64,000 nucleotides of DNA, taken from positions 1,443,501 through 1,507,500 of the forward strand of contig JAEMWC010000053.1 in assembly GCA_016490735.1 (NCBI GenBank). Reading direction: 5' to 3'. Made by a program: the position numbers and the translations under genes. A model generated the notes under the pieces. It saw nothing but the letters and a program-made list of their open reading frames with translations. It made no database searches and was not told the origin of the DNA. The DNA is from Pachyseris speciosa. Taxonomy: Eukaryota; Cnidaria; Anthozoa; Scleractinia; Pachyseridae. This document shows, piece by piece, positions 21,218 to 31,794 of the stretch. Numbering within the stretch: position 1 is the first letter of the stretch; each line of letters begins with the position of its first letter.

Positions 21218-24200
21218 GTAATAATCGGAATTAGGAATGGCTGAGATGCAGGTGAATGATGTCAATTTTAAGTTAATCTCGCTCAATGTTCGGGGGATTC
21301 GGGACTTGAGAAAAAGGAACGCAATTTTTCCTTGGATCAAAAAACAAAAGGCGGATATTATCTTTCTCCAGGAAACTTACAGTACTCCAGAGATAGCTGA
21401 TAATTGGCAACTTCAATACAAAGGTAAAATGTATCTATCACATGGAACAAACCATAGTAAAGGGGTTGCTATTTTCGTGAGCAGTGAGCTAGATTTTGAT
21501 GCGAAATCCGTAATCTATAATCCGGATGGTCGGCATGTTTTGATCGATGCCATGATTCAAGACTCGCCCTTTCTGCTGTTAAATATCTATGCGCCGAATG
21601 ATATATCTGAACAGTGTACTTATTTTTCGAATATACTAGAGATTCTTGATGAACATAATTTTGATTCTAGAAGTCAGCTTATAATGGGAGGAGACTTTAA
21701 TGTCCATCTGAATGCTGTCTTAGATAACTCAGGTGGTAGAATAGAAAAAAAAGATTCTGTGAAAACTGTGGAGGAATTAAAAATTTCATATGATCTGATC
21801 GATATCTGGAGAATAAGAAACATTGATAAGAAACAATATACATGGAGACAGAGAAAGCCTTTTGTCCAGTGTCATTTAGATTTTTGGTTGGTAAGTGATT
21901 GCTTGCAGGATGTTGTGGAGCATACCGATATCATACCTTCTATAACGACCGATCACTCTGCCATTACGCTATATATCAACAGTAGTGAAAACCAGGCGTG
22001 TGGCCCCTCGCATTGGTGCTTTAACTCTAGCTTATTAGGAGACGAGAATTATGTGGAGCTGATTTCTTCCCAATACAGTGACTGGTTAAAAGAATTTCGT
22101 GAGGTCCAGGACAAACGGTTACTTTGGGACTTGGTCAAATACAGGATAAGGCAAACGACGATCACGTATAGCAAAGCGAAAGCTAGAGAAAGAAGAGGTA
22201 AACTTGAATATATCGAAAATAAGTTAAAAGAATGTGAAAGGTTATGCGCTGCCAATCCTACGGAGAGTAATATCGAAAACTTGGAAAAGTATAAACTTGA
22301 GTACGATGCTCTGTTTGATTATATTGCCCAAGGTAACATAGTGCGGTCTAGAGCGATTTGGTATGAAAAAGGAGAGAGGAACAACAAATATTTCTTAAAT
22401 CTTGAAAATAGAAGGAATACGGAAAATATTTAACCATGACAATCAACTGGTTAAAAACAGTAAGGATGTCTTAGCTGAACTCAAATCTTTTTATCAGGAT
22501 CTTTATCGAAATAAAAGATAACAATATGAGTGCAAACTGGAATGTGGGTTTTCTGAATTTTACTCAAAACTTAAATTTGCCAAAACTGTCTGATGACCTG
22601 CAATCTCATTGTGAGGGTTATCTGACTAAAGAGGAATGTCTCAAGGCTCTGAATAGCTTTAAGAATAATAAATCGCCTGGGAATGACGGCCTCACTGCTG
22701 AGTTCTACCAAAAATTCTGGCCGATTCTGGGTGATCTATTAGTGGATTCTTTAAACACTGCTTACAGACAAGGGAGGCTCTCACATTCACAAAGACAGGC
22801 ATTAATTCGCCTTATAGAAAAGACAGGCAAGGACAGAAGGTGCATGGAAAATTGGAGACCAATTTCACTTTTAAATGTTGATTATAAAATCGGCTCCAAA
22901 GCGCTAGCAGCCAGATTAGAAAAAGTACTACCTGAGATAATTCACGAGGATCAGTGCGCTTATGTTAAAGGCAGGACTATTTTTGATGCTATAAGATCCA
23001 TTGATGATGTCATGGAATACACGAAATTGTACAATAAGCCCGGACTTCTCACAACATTTGATTTTAAAAAAGCCTTTGACTCAGTAAGTTGGAGGTATTT
23101 ATTAACGGCGCTTAGAACGTTTAACTTCGGGAACTCTTTTATAAGATGGATCGAAGTTCTTTATGAGGATATTTCAAGTTGCATCATCAACAATGGTTTT
23201 GCATCTGAAACCTTCACAGTTGAGCGCGGTGTCCGTCAAGGAGATCCCTTGTCTCCCTATCTTTTTATTATTGGTTTGAGATTAAATAAGGAAAAAACAG
23301 AGGCATACTGGCTCGGTAGCCTGCACCATTCATGCGAAAATGTCGGTATAGATAATATAAATTAACCGATTAAGATACTAGGCGTGTATTTTACGTATGA
23401 TAAGCAAAAATTTCAGGAGCTTAATTTTGAAAATATAATTAAGTCAATCAATAAGTCGATAAGCCTATGGCAGTGGAGAAATCTCACTTTGTTTGTTAGA
23501 TACCTAAATTTGTTTCGAGCAGCTCAGATTCCTCGTACGAAGGAAATAATGAAGGAGATAAACTCCGTTATCTTTAAGTTCGTTTGGAGGGGAAGAGATA
23601 AGGTGAAGCAGTTAAACTTGGTCGGTGACTATAGAGATGGTGGTTTGAGAATGCCACATATAGAATCCCTTATCAAAACGCAAAGAATTATGTGTCTGAA
23701 AAAATATTATGAGGACTATAAGAGCTCATGGAAACTGTTTCTAAATTTCTATCTTCACAATGTCGGAGGTCCCTTTCTTCTTCAATGTAATTATGATACA
23801 GCATCCTTTGCAAAAAACATTCCTAAGTTTTACACTGACTGTCTTAAAGAGTGGGAAATATTTCAACAAGTCTCTTCGTCATCTGACGTTCTTGACCAAA
23901 TAATATGGAATAACAAATTTATCAAAGTTGGTGGTAGATCATTATATAATTGCTCCATTGTTAACAAAGGTATTGTGAGAGTTAAGGATATTTTAGATAC
24001 AGAGGGCAAATTACACAAGTGGAATACGTTTAAAAATATTCATACTATGCAAGCCGAATATTTTATTTTAATGAGTATTTATGACGCCCTTCCACAAAGC
24101 TGGAAGATGTTAGTTAAGGAAGGAAGAAGAAGAAACTTGGAAGTGGTGCAGTTTACATTCCCCTCCTCATCCAAAATTTTGTATTGGGATATAATAAGGA

Positions 24201-24981
24201 AATATAAGGTCGAACCAATGGCTAAACTCCGCTATGAAGAGTTGTATCCAATGCTCGAGTTGCCTTGGCATGAGGTCTATACCCTTCCTGGAAAAACGAC
24301 TTTAGAATCCAAGGCCAGAGAATTTCAATACAAATTATTACACAGAATCGTCTATACAAACAAAATTTTGCATAAAATGGGCAAAACGACGACACCATTG
24401 TGTTCTTTTTGTGGCCTGTCTGACGAGTCCCTAGAGCATTTGTTTGTTTACTGTGAGTTTACTACTAGCTTCTGGCTATCTGTGACAAATTGGTTAGGAT
24501 ATGGTATATCTGTAAACGTCTTGAGTGCTGCAGACATAACTTTTGGAATTTGTGAAAAGGATCTTCAATTGATTAATCATATTCTTCTTCTTGGTAAACA
24601 AATTATTTATCGGTGTCGCAGTTTGTCATTAAAACTGTCACTGTCCTTGTTGATTGAAAAAGTGAAGTATGCATATAAATTAGAGTCACTGATAGCCGAA
24701 AGCAATAATTCCCTTGATATTCATAATAAAAAATGGCAGTCTCTGCTATCAGCACTGTAAATACGTAACAATAGAGGATTCTATTTATTGTAATATTGCT
24801 CTTATTTGTATCTTTTTAACAAGACCTATATCTGTACTTTTACACTTATTTTTTGGTTCTAATAGCGGCCATTGCTTTGTACGTAGTTTTTTTTCTTTTT
24901 CTTTTCTTTTAGTTTCTATATTGTTGGGTATTGTGTAGTAATTGTGATAGTTTAATAAAAAAAAATATCATTAAAAAAATA
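21218..24981 (+). mobile_element. L1/Tx1-type non-LTR retrotransposon
   Basis: The element is bounded by GTGTCTTGC at 21209-21217 and 24982-24990. The 3' end is AT-rich with an AATAAAAAAAAA run. It contains one large gene with an AP-endonuclease domain and a reverse transcriptase followed by a Cys-His finger. No first ORF is present, so it is 5'-truncated or belongs to a lineage with a minimal 5' end. It is inserted in a - strand viral-like gene inside the TerL intron. Confidence 0.85.
21237..24760 (+). pseudogene. LINE endonuclease/reverse transcriptase, YADD segment deleted
   Basis: Residues 1-240 form the exonuclease-endonuclease-phosphatase fold (LISLNVRGIRDLRKRNAI, IIFLQETYS, IMGGDFNVHL, TTDHSAITLY). 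A frameshift falls near 22430. The RT part has NKSPGNDGLTAEFYQKFW, ENWRPISLLNVDYKIGSKAL, TTFDFKKAFDSVSWRYL (first catalytic Asp) and RQGDPLSPYLFI. Directly after that (near 23275) comes GLRLNKEKTEAYWLGS, so the segment with the catalytic Tyr-Ala-Asp-Asp box is missing. An in-frame TAA follows at 23363-23365. The C-terminal region ends with a CSFCGLSDESLEHLFVYC finger near 24400. The copy cannot be active. Confidence 0.9.
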
Positions 24982-25688
24982 GTGTCTTGCATGGGGGCCT
25001 TGCCAAGGGCAGAGTGGCGTCAAATACTCATTCGGTGTCGAGGCCATGAACATGATCGTCAAGACGCATTCCTGCGTGGGTGAAAAGGTGGACATAGGTG
25101 TTGTCTTATGCGCCAAAGTACAAACGATGGTGTCAACCAACGGCTCAATCAAATGATGTTTCATCCAAAGGAAACACCAGGCAGGACAGTGCACAGAGCC
25201 ACATCATCCACACTGTGCCGCATTCTGTTTGAAGTGTGGGAGAATATCACAAAGCATCCACCAAGGTTTCAAATTCCCGAGGTTTTCCAGCCTCACAGCA
25301 CAGCAATGCCAAAGCGTCCATCCATGGTGAGGCCACATTGGGCGAGACAGATGATGTCATGTTTGACGGAGCCAAATGATCGATCACTTGACGTCGCACT
25401 ACAACATTGACGTCATCCTCCATCAGACGTGCGAGTTGATGGTCGAATCCTAACACGCACATGGCCGTTTCGTGACATTTGGCAGCATGTTGAAATTTGA
25501 CTGCCTTGTGTTGCCACTGTAAGGCATACACGGCACGCACGAGTTCTTAAATGCGTTGTATGACGCACTCCCAGTCATAGCACGTAGGATGGAAGAATCG
25601 TATTGGATCTCTGCATAGGGTCATTGTAGGGATCACGGCATCACAGGGAGATAGCATTCTTACTTGAGGATTTGGTTTTTTTCCTTAG

Positions 25689-26399
25689 GTGGCAGCACTC
25701 GATCAGTACAACGTGGAGCCTCACGAGAGCGGATACATGACCGCCGTTCACTGGGACCTGGTCCTGTATAATCTGAAGAACTTGGAATGCACCTACCCAA
25801 TGTTAAGACGGCCCGAAATTACCGTGTGGATCGAAAATAATTTGACGCAACATCTATGCCGCGCACTCGAAATGGAAATCAAACTGAGGTATGTCAACAC
25901 GGGGCGCATAGTCAACATGGTCAAAACACAGAGCACTGAAGGGACAATCCTACCTGGCATTGCTACGTGACAGAAGTTGATCGTACAACACACCCTTTTG
26001 GCTATGGTGAGATGTGTGTATTGGGTGGATCAATTCTCCACCATGACCGATATCATCAAAAAGCGTTTTGCCACCCTCAGAACTGCAGGTGAATCGGATG
26101 ACGAAATCATGGCCCAACTCGACCAACCAAAGAGAACAGAACAGAATGGTATCGCAAGTATCATGCTTCCTGATCTCAATCATCTACCACCCCACGAATC
26201 CATCTGGAAAACATTAAAAGAAATATTGACGCAAATGAGCACCTTTCGATATAATCCAGCGCAAGATTCCTACTCGGGAAAAACGTCTTCCACTCATGAC
26301 GATGCACTCAGTGCCGTTATGTTGGGCATCGGTGGGCAAGTTGGATCTTACAACGTGATCATCAATGGACGATTTCCCGCTGCAGTGAGTCAGTCGTGA
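25689..26399 (+). pseudogene. TerL nuclease-domain exon (herpesvirus-like terminase)
   Basis: The exon follows a strong 3' splice site. Residues about 35-50 (RPEITVWIENNLTQHL) fit the second acidic strand of the RNase-H-like terminase nuclease, with Glu followed by Asn and Gln. The last part reads ILTQMSTFRYNPAQDS and then SSTHDDALSAVMLGIGG near 26290, the terminal Asp-Asp motif that closes the nuclease site in tailed-phage and herpesvirus terminases. One TGA at 25968-25970 interrupts the frame, which continues unshifted to the end. TerL is a hallmark of the HK97-fold virus realm (Duplodnaviria). Herpesvirus-like versus mirusvirus-like cannot be settled by eye. The DNA exonuclease gene follows at once. 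Confidence 0.65.
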
Positions 26400-26416
26400 C
26401 ACTAGTTGGAGTTGCC

Positions 26417-27157
26417 ATGGATGAGTCATCCACAGAGCCCATTCGCATTGTCCTGTAGGCCACCGAAGGCGGCAGTCTCCTCGGATTGAACTGGTATTGC
26501 TCCCACACCGAAATAGTGAAACGTGCGTCATATTGCCTTGAGAAGGATGAGGTCCCAGAACGCTTTTGACCGCGTCCTGATTTTCTTAAGGCCATAAGAA
26601 ATACCAAAGCTAGCTACCAATTTTGAAGACAAAGATATACCATCAAAAATTATCGTGCGTTTAATGGCGTCGTCTCTGAATTACAGGAGGCACTGAAGAA
26701 TGAAGATCACCCTGAGTTGGTCGAGTCGGTAAGTGGCTTCGTTCGCACCGAAATGGGTACCAACAGTGAAATGCTCGCCATCGACATTGCCGAAACCAAT
26801 CCAGAGATAGAGCAATGCTGATCGATGAAGTAGAAATTATCTAGACTTGAATGGGGGTCTCAGGACGGCAAGGTCAAACTAGTCATTTTGGGATGCATCG
26901 ACTGTCGCGATCACAAGGGACGAATCGTCGAAATCAAGACGCGCCTTGGACACCAACCGGGATTGACTCCAACTGAACTGGCTGAATTGAATACATACCT
27001 GTTTCTTACTGGTGCAACTGCTGGGTATGTCGTGGAACTGTATGATGGAGACAAATTGATCCTCAATCCTTTCTTTGCATTTGATAAAAACTGGTGTTAT
27101 GATGAAGTCATCCCGGCTTTGATTTCCTTTGCAAATGATGTCACCACTAGTATAAAG
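26417..27157 (+). pseudogene. YqaJ/alkaline-exonuclease-like PD-(D/E)XK nuclease
   Basis: The frame starts at an ATG 18 bases after the TerL stop and stays open for 247 codons apart from TAG 26456, TGA 26567, TGA 26624, TGA 26819 and TAG 26831, with no frameshift. The nuclease motifs are in order: MGTNSEMLAIDIAETN (Gly...Glu helix), GCIDCRDHKGRIVEIKTR (the Asp and Glu-x-Lys core) and LAELNTYLFLTGATAGYVVE (the conserved Gln/Asn-Tyr-Leu-Thr-Gly region). In viruses such enzymes trim DNA ends for recombination and genome processing, which fits its place next to the packaging motor. The 3' end is cut by a SINE at 27176. Confidence 0.6.
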
Positions 27158-27175
27158 GCAAAAGCCCTTGTCATT

Positions 27176-27393
27176 TTAATAATAATAATAATAATAATTG
27201 AGAACTTATATAGCGCATTTTCCATGTGTATATGATCAAATGCGCTTTACAAGCAGATGAAATTGAAATTTGGAAATGTTGGTTTTTGTGGAGAGGGGAA
27301 AACCAGAGAACCTGGAGGAAAACCTCTCGGAGCATAGAAGAGAACCAACAACAAACTCAACCCACATATGACATCAAGTCCAGGAATCGAACT

Positions 27394-27431
<38 letters not shown>

Positions 27432-27449
27432 CACCATCCCTGCTCCCCT
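27176..27449 (-). repeat. tRNA-headed SINE, second copy
   Basis: On -, the head is GGGATGGTGTAGTGGTGAGA with a B-box GAGTTCGATTCCTGG. The body resembles the copy at 17262 (TTGTTGGTTCTCTTCT) and is followed by GCGCTATATAAG and an (ATT)n tail. It truncates the exonuclease gene. Confidence 0.8.
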
Positions 27450-27575
27450 TTTGATGATGCATGGCACTAGAGAGGTTGCAACAATAAATCAAACCCATGA
27501 CATCAAAAGACCTGCACGTGTCTATGAATGTATATTATATAGGTCAAAAACAAGATAACTCACTCCATCGCATCC

Positions 27576-27782
27576 ATGTCACAATGCCAAAGTAGACGAT
27601 TGAAGGGGTTTTCTCCCGAATTGGTTCCCAAAGACGTCGAAGTTTGTCTTTTTTGTTTTCAGTTTACCATCACATTCACCAAAAACGTCGTGCCCTTAGC
27701 GTGCTGTAAGCAATATGTGCATCACCATTGCCAAGTGATGTAAGAGAAAACAAACAAGGAACATTGTGCACACTGCCAGTAA
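27576..27782 (+). pseudogene. Small RING-like zinc protein, one in-frame TAA
   Basis: From ATG 27576, the product has CLFC near residue 27, then PLACCKQYVHHHCQV and, after TAA 27741-27743, HCAHC. The spacing C-x2-C, C-C-x4-H-x2-C, C-x2-C is a RING-type zinc ligand pattern with Cys in the fourth place, as in RING-CH (C4HC3). Related copies lie at 27988, 53142 and 53879. RING proteins usually act as ubiquitin ligases. In a virus they would redirect host ubiquitin, but the target is unknown. The stop removes the last metal pair. Confidence 0.5.
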
Positions 27783-27987
27783 TCTTTGGAAAGATTGTTT
27801 TCTTTGAAACAAATTGGCCAATGTGCCGTTCTCTTGGCGATTCCCCTTGAATAGGGGAAGAGGCATTCATTCGAGATCTGAAGATGGTTTTTGTTAAATG
27901 TGCCATAACTATCATGCATAAGAAAAAACACGGTTTTAAAAATGCGTACAGCAATGATGATAATAACACGATTGCATTGGTATTTTT

Positions 27988-28554
27988 GTGTCGTCACCCT
28001 TTGTTGTTAAAAGACAGAAACAAAGTTGGAATGACAAATCGTCGGAGTCCTCGGTTGCAAAAACTATCCCAGAGCCGGAACCAGAGGCCGGTGAAGATTG
28101 CTTTATTTGCTTTTTACTCGTGACGCTGCGCAGCAAGAGTGCCCTGTTTCTGGAGTGCTGTCGGCACTTGGTGCACGGCCATTCTCAGGTGCAGTGGGAA
28201 TACAATCCCATTCGGTGTGGGTAATGTCAACAGAAAGTGGTGCAACGGTTGTCTTTGAATGATGTTGTTATACCGTTGTCTTTGGTGGATGTCGCTATAC
28301 CGTCGCCCTTAGAGCAACATTTTGATAGTGCCCTTGTGATAATGCCGTTTTTCGTTGCCTTGGCCCTGTATAAGTGGGACAAAAGTGACAGAAAATACTT
28401 CCTAGACGTGAGCAATGGCATTATTTATTTATTTTTATTTCTACTTGGGGTGAATGGCATCTATTCAGCCTTCAACTCACGCAGCCGGTTGCTAGTGCAG
28501 TTGGCCCGTGCTGAACATTTGAGAAGGATGTATGCTCAGTACTCGGGGTATTGA
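27988..28554 (+). pseudogene. RING-like protein with two C-terminal membrane segments
   Basis: After an acidic/Pro linker (PEPEPEAGEDCFICF) the RING-like motif reads CFIC, then LECCRHLVHGHSQVQW and RCG-stop-CQ. A TAA at 28222-28224 falls inside the last Cys pair, and a Ser replaces one metal-binding Cys. The same frame goes on to two hydrophobic segments (VIMPFFVALALYKW and GIIYLFLFLLGVNGIY) and ends YAQYSGY. A zinc domain followed by two membrane passes is the layout of MARCH-type host ligases and of the K3/MIR ligases of some herpesviruses. That likeness is by architecture only. The 5' end is unclear because the frame opens at a GTG with no ATG. Confidence 0.5.
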
Positions 28555-28790
28555 TCAGAAAGAGACGCCACTGAGATGAACTGACGAAGCGAGGCCATCG
28601 CGGTGGGACACAAACGCGGAAAGGGACTCAAACGAGAGCATTTCTTCGCTAGCTGGCTCTTTTGGCACTTGCACCTGGCCACGAATAACGTGAACAATTA
28701 TCGCTGAAACTTTGTGCCCATTCTCGGCATGTCACAAGTCGACGTCCTCGAAAAGAGTGCACAGCGAAAATCTGATGCATCACTCGAGGC
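28555..28790. other. Junction between viral-like block and transposon nest
   Basis: No gene is supported here. The last viral-like frame ends at 28554 and the foldback arm begins near 28791. Confidence 0.4.
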
Positions 28791-30640
28791 AAAAGTTTCA
28801 GCTCATGTTGTGAAACAAAAAACGCTGCCGTCGATCGGATGTGCAAGTATTTTAGATACAATTGCAGTTTTATCAATACCTCGCTTACTCTTCGCATAGG
28901 CTTTGGAAAAATATACCTCCAAGAGAAAACGGAATAATACACGCGTCCAGGAGGACAGCAATGTATTTTGTGAGCTTTTTTTTGTGTGTTAGTTTAACTG
29001 CGAGAATGCACTATGCAAATTGGTCGAAAATTCTGGGAATCAAAGCCGTCACGCAACTGTGTGTGAGAATTGCCTGGTGTCAGCCACTCCCAATCTGTTG
29101 TAAATATGAGCGCTTCAGGAAAACCGAAGCTATCTTTTAAATAAAAAAAAATCCTCTCAAATGTAAAGCATAAGCCTTACATCGCACATTTTCACTAGTC
29201 CGCGTAGAAACTGCAGTGAGTGCGAAGAAGCATCTTCCTGACGTGTTCTTCAGAACAGCGACTATTAAACTTCTTTGTTTACAAAAATATACTACTAGCT
29301 CTTCAAACGGATAAAACTTTCAGAGGGAATCAAATATTAAAAGGTTTTTTCTTTGGGTTATTATACCTTGTCTATTCTAGACTTGTAATCTTCAATTTGG
29401 CGCCAAAATTTTCACATCGCGGGAAAAAAAGACTTGTCATAGTGGAAGATCAAAAAATAAGCATGCCGGCTCAACATTAACATGAATGTAGTTGATAGCA
29501 GAAGCCTCCGGGCTTCTGTTGATAGCTATATTATTAATTTATCAAATTTACTTAAAATGGGCTTACCTCCCAAACCCGCATTTGCAAGTACTTTGAAAGC
29601 ATCACAATCCAGCGGGTGACAATCCATGCGTATCACCCATACCTCTTAAAACACGAAACTGGCGTTAATTAGTTTGATTCCGTTATTTTAACATTTATCA
29701 ATGATCTGTCTTTACTGGTTTGCATTTGAATCACTGCTGACAATTAGACTTAATAATCTGCACAGTCACCCCCACACATGACTCCGAGTGTGCTGAACAT
29801 CTGAGGAAACCAGTCAAGATAAATCCCGGAGGGAGGGGGGTACTTAACAGATGATTGGGTAGGGAGGGAGGTGTGGTCCGGACTCTCAGGATAAATACTG
29901 TTTTGAATATGTGAAGAATCATCGCAGTTATGCAGCTGTGAAAATAGAGCCTGATTGTTCACATATTTAAAACAGTATTTATCGTGAGAGTCCGGATGTG
30001 AAAAAAAAGCGATGTGAAAATTTTGGCGCCAAATTGAAGATTACAAGTCTAGAATGGACAAGGTATAATAAACCAAAGAAAAAACCTTTTAATATTTGAT
30101 TCCCTCTGAAAGTTTTATCCGTTTGAAGAGCTAGTAGTATATTTTTGTAAACAAAGAAGTTTAATAGTCGCTGTTCTGAAGAACACGTCAGGAAGATGCT
30201 TCTTTGCACTCACTGCATTTTTTACGTGGACTAGTGAAAATGTGCGATGTAAGGCTTATGTCTTACATTTGAAAGGATTTTTTTTTATTTAAAAGATAGC
30301 CTTGGTTTTCCTGCAGCTGGCACCAGCTAATTCTCACACACAGTTGTGTGACGGCTTTGATTACAGTTGTGTGATGGCTTTGATTCCCAGAATTTTCGAC
30401 CAATTTTGGGTAGTGTATTCTCGCAGTTAAACTAACACACAAAAAAAGCTCATAAAATACATCGCTGTCCTCCTGGACGTGTGTATTATTCCGTTTTCTC
30501 TTGGAGGTATATTTTTCCAAAGCCTATGCGAAGAGTAAGCGAGATATTGATAAAACCGCAATTGTATCTAAAGTACTTTGCACATCCAATCTACGGTAGC
30601 ATTTTTAGTTTCACAACATGAGCTGAAACTTTTGCCGCGT
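28791..30640. repeat. Large foldback element, arms of about 630 bases
   Basis: 28791-29425 and 30002-30640 are inverted copies with high similarity by eye. A short shared frame (RSIFLTCSSEQRLLNFFVYK, 29220 + and 30209 -) is read from each arm. The spacer of about 580 bases has its own inverted pair (GTCCGGACTCTCAGGATAAA near 29876 and its complement near 29970). The right arm has a small extra tandem duplication of ATCAAAGCCGTCACACAACT type. I see no transposase, so it is probably non-autonomous. Confidence 0.8.
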
Positions 30641-31794
30641 AATATTGGAAAACAACATGTGAAAGCTTCACACCGATAAATTCCATCGCTCATATAGACA
30701 TTAGTTTTGGATTTTATTTAACCATTACGTTTAACCCGCTGGATTCCCTTTGAATGAAAAATTTTCGCCTCCAAAGTTTTCGACTTGCGCGACGTACTTG
30801 CCATGTTGCTGCCTCACGGCTTTATAACTAATGGACTCAAAATGTCGGCTACTTTGCAAGTTAAACTACTTGAAAGGATTCTAACGGGATAACTAAGCTG
30901 TGCATAACTACAATTATGCACACCTTCTCAGAATTTTGAGATGAGTGACATCACAGACTCGCCGTTCAAGCGTACTGAAACTCAGGTGTCAGTCAAATCA
31001 ACATTGCAGTGACCTTGCGATTGTTAGTGTGTTAATTAGACGCGATTAGTAATCGATTGTTCGAAGATTATTAACTGTAGAATCTTCCAAACAAGATTAA
31101 CAATCGTGAGTTTTACGACTATTAACTGTAATTGATCGAGTAGCTAAACATCGTGCCACGGATTTATGTTATTACGCTTGTGTTTACGACTCGCTTTAAT
31201 TTTTGTCATTCGTGAATGAAAACGAATTCGCAAACACCATTCTCTTATGAACTGGTGCATTCTGGGGTTTGAGCGTGCAGATAAAACAGCTTTCGTAGTG
31301 CCTGAGATTATTTTCGGCAAGAATACGCTTAGCATTGTTTTTTCAATGTATTCACGACCGAACTACAACTTTCAATTTTTTCATCTTGTAAATTTCACGG
31401 TGTCAGGGTGAAACAAAAAGATTCATTTGGGAGTTTTCAAATGGTTTAACAATAAATTTACCTTTTTCCGTGGTTGATTGGGAAATATTTGAATAGAGCC
31501 TCGTTGAGGTAATTATCGTTTTCAAAGTCAACGTTTCACCACATCATCGGTCGCGCTGGTGAGTTATTTGTTAACCCAACTTCTTGCGTTGTTGTTCGCC
31601 GGAGAGCAAAAACCGTGGAAAACACTGATCATTCGCAAACTGACTAATCCCATAAGGCAAAAATATTGAGAAATTTTATCACCTCAAGGGTTCATTTCTG
31701 CAAAAATTATATCGAAGCAAGCTCTGTCGAGACTAAAGTGCTTAACTTTGAAATACTTCTCGAGTGGAAATCTGTTTTAACTCTTTGGCAACCT
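30641..31794. other. Non-coding, with a block resembling transposon subterminal palindromes
   Basis: No gene is seen. TGTGCATAACTACAATTATGCACA near 30899 is a small hairpin. The block at 31020-31140 resembles, in direct orientation, the one near the right end of the next element (39485-39570). It may be a remnant of another copy. Confidence 0.4.

Larger units (their letters stand above)
21125..25540 (-). pseudogene. Unrecognised gene split by the LINE insertion
   Basis: The 5' part lies at 25540-24991: MRAVYALQWQHKAVKFQHAA at the start, one frame change near 25240, then HHLIEPLVDTIVCTLAHKTT. The 3' part lies at 21217-21125 and ends in IAIGKADCLDGD and a stop. Both parts meet at the 9-base LINE target duplication (GTGTCTTGC), and counting one copy of it the frame is continuous from one side to the other. 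The original product would be near 210 residues and Cys-rich in the middle. It sits antisense inside the TerL intron. No family is recognised, but nesting inside TerL suggests a conserved virus gene position. Confidence 0.5.
21048..25688 (+). other. Putative TerL intron containing an antisense gene and a LINE
   Basis: Donor GTAAGA at 21048 and acceptor TTTTTTTCCTTAG ending at 25688 are both in phase 0, so the two TerL exons join in frame. Without the LINE (3764 bases) the intron would be about 880 bases and would be almost filled by the - strand gene. A second possible donor, GTGAGT at 21107, would not be in phase. Confidence 0.45.

Noticed and set aside
27226..27558. 110-codon +frame
   Set aside because: It is mostly the reverse of the SINE at 27176-27449.
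30263..30520. Conserved protein gene in the foldback arms
   Set aside because: The two arms show related frames only because the arms are copies of each other. The frames are short and have no domain.
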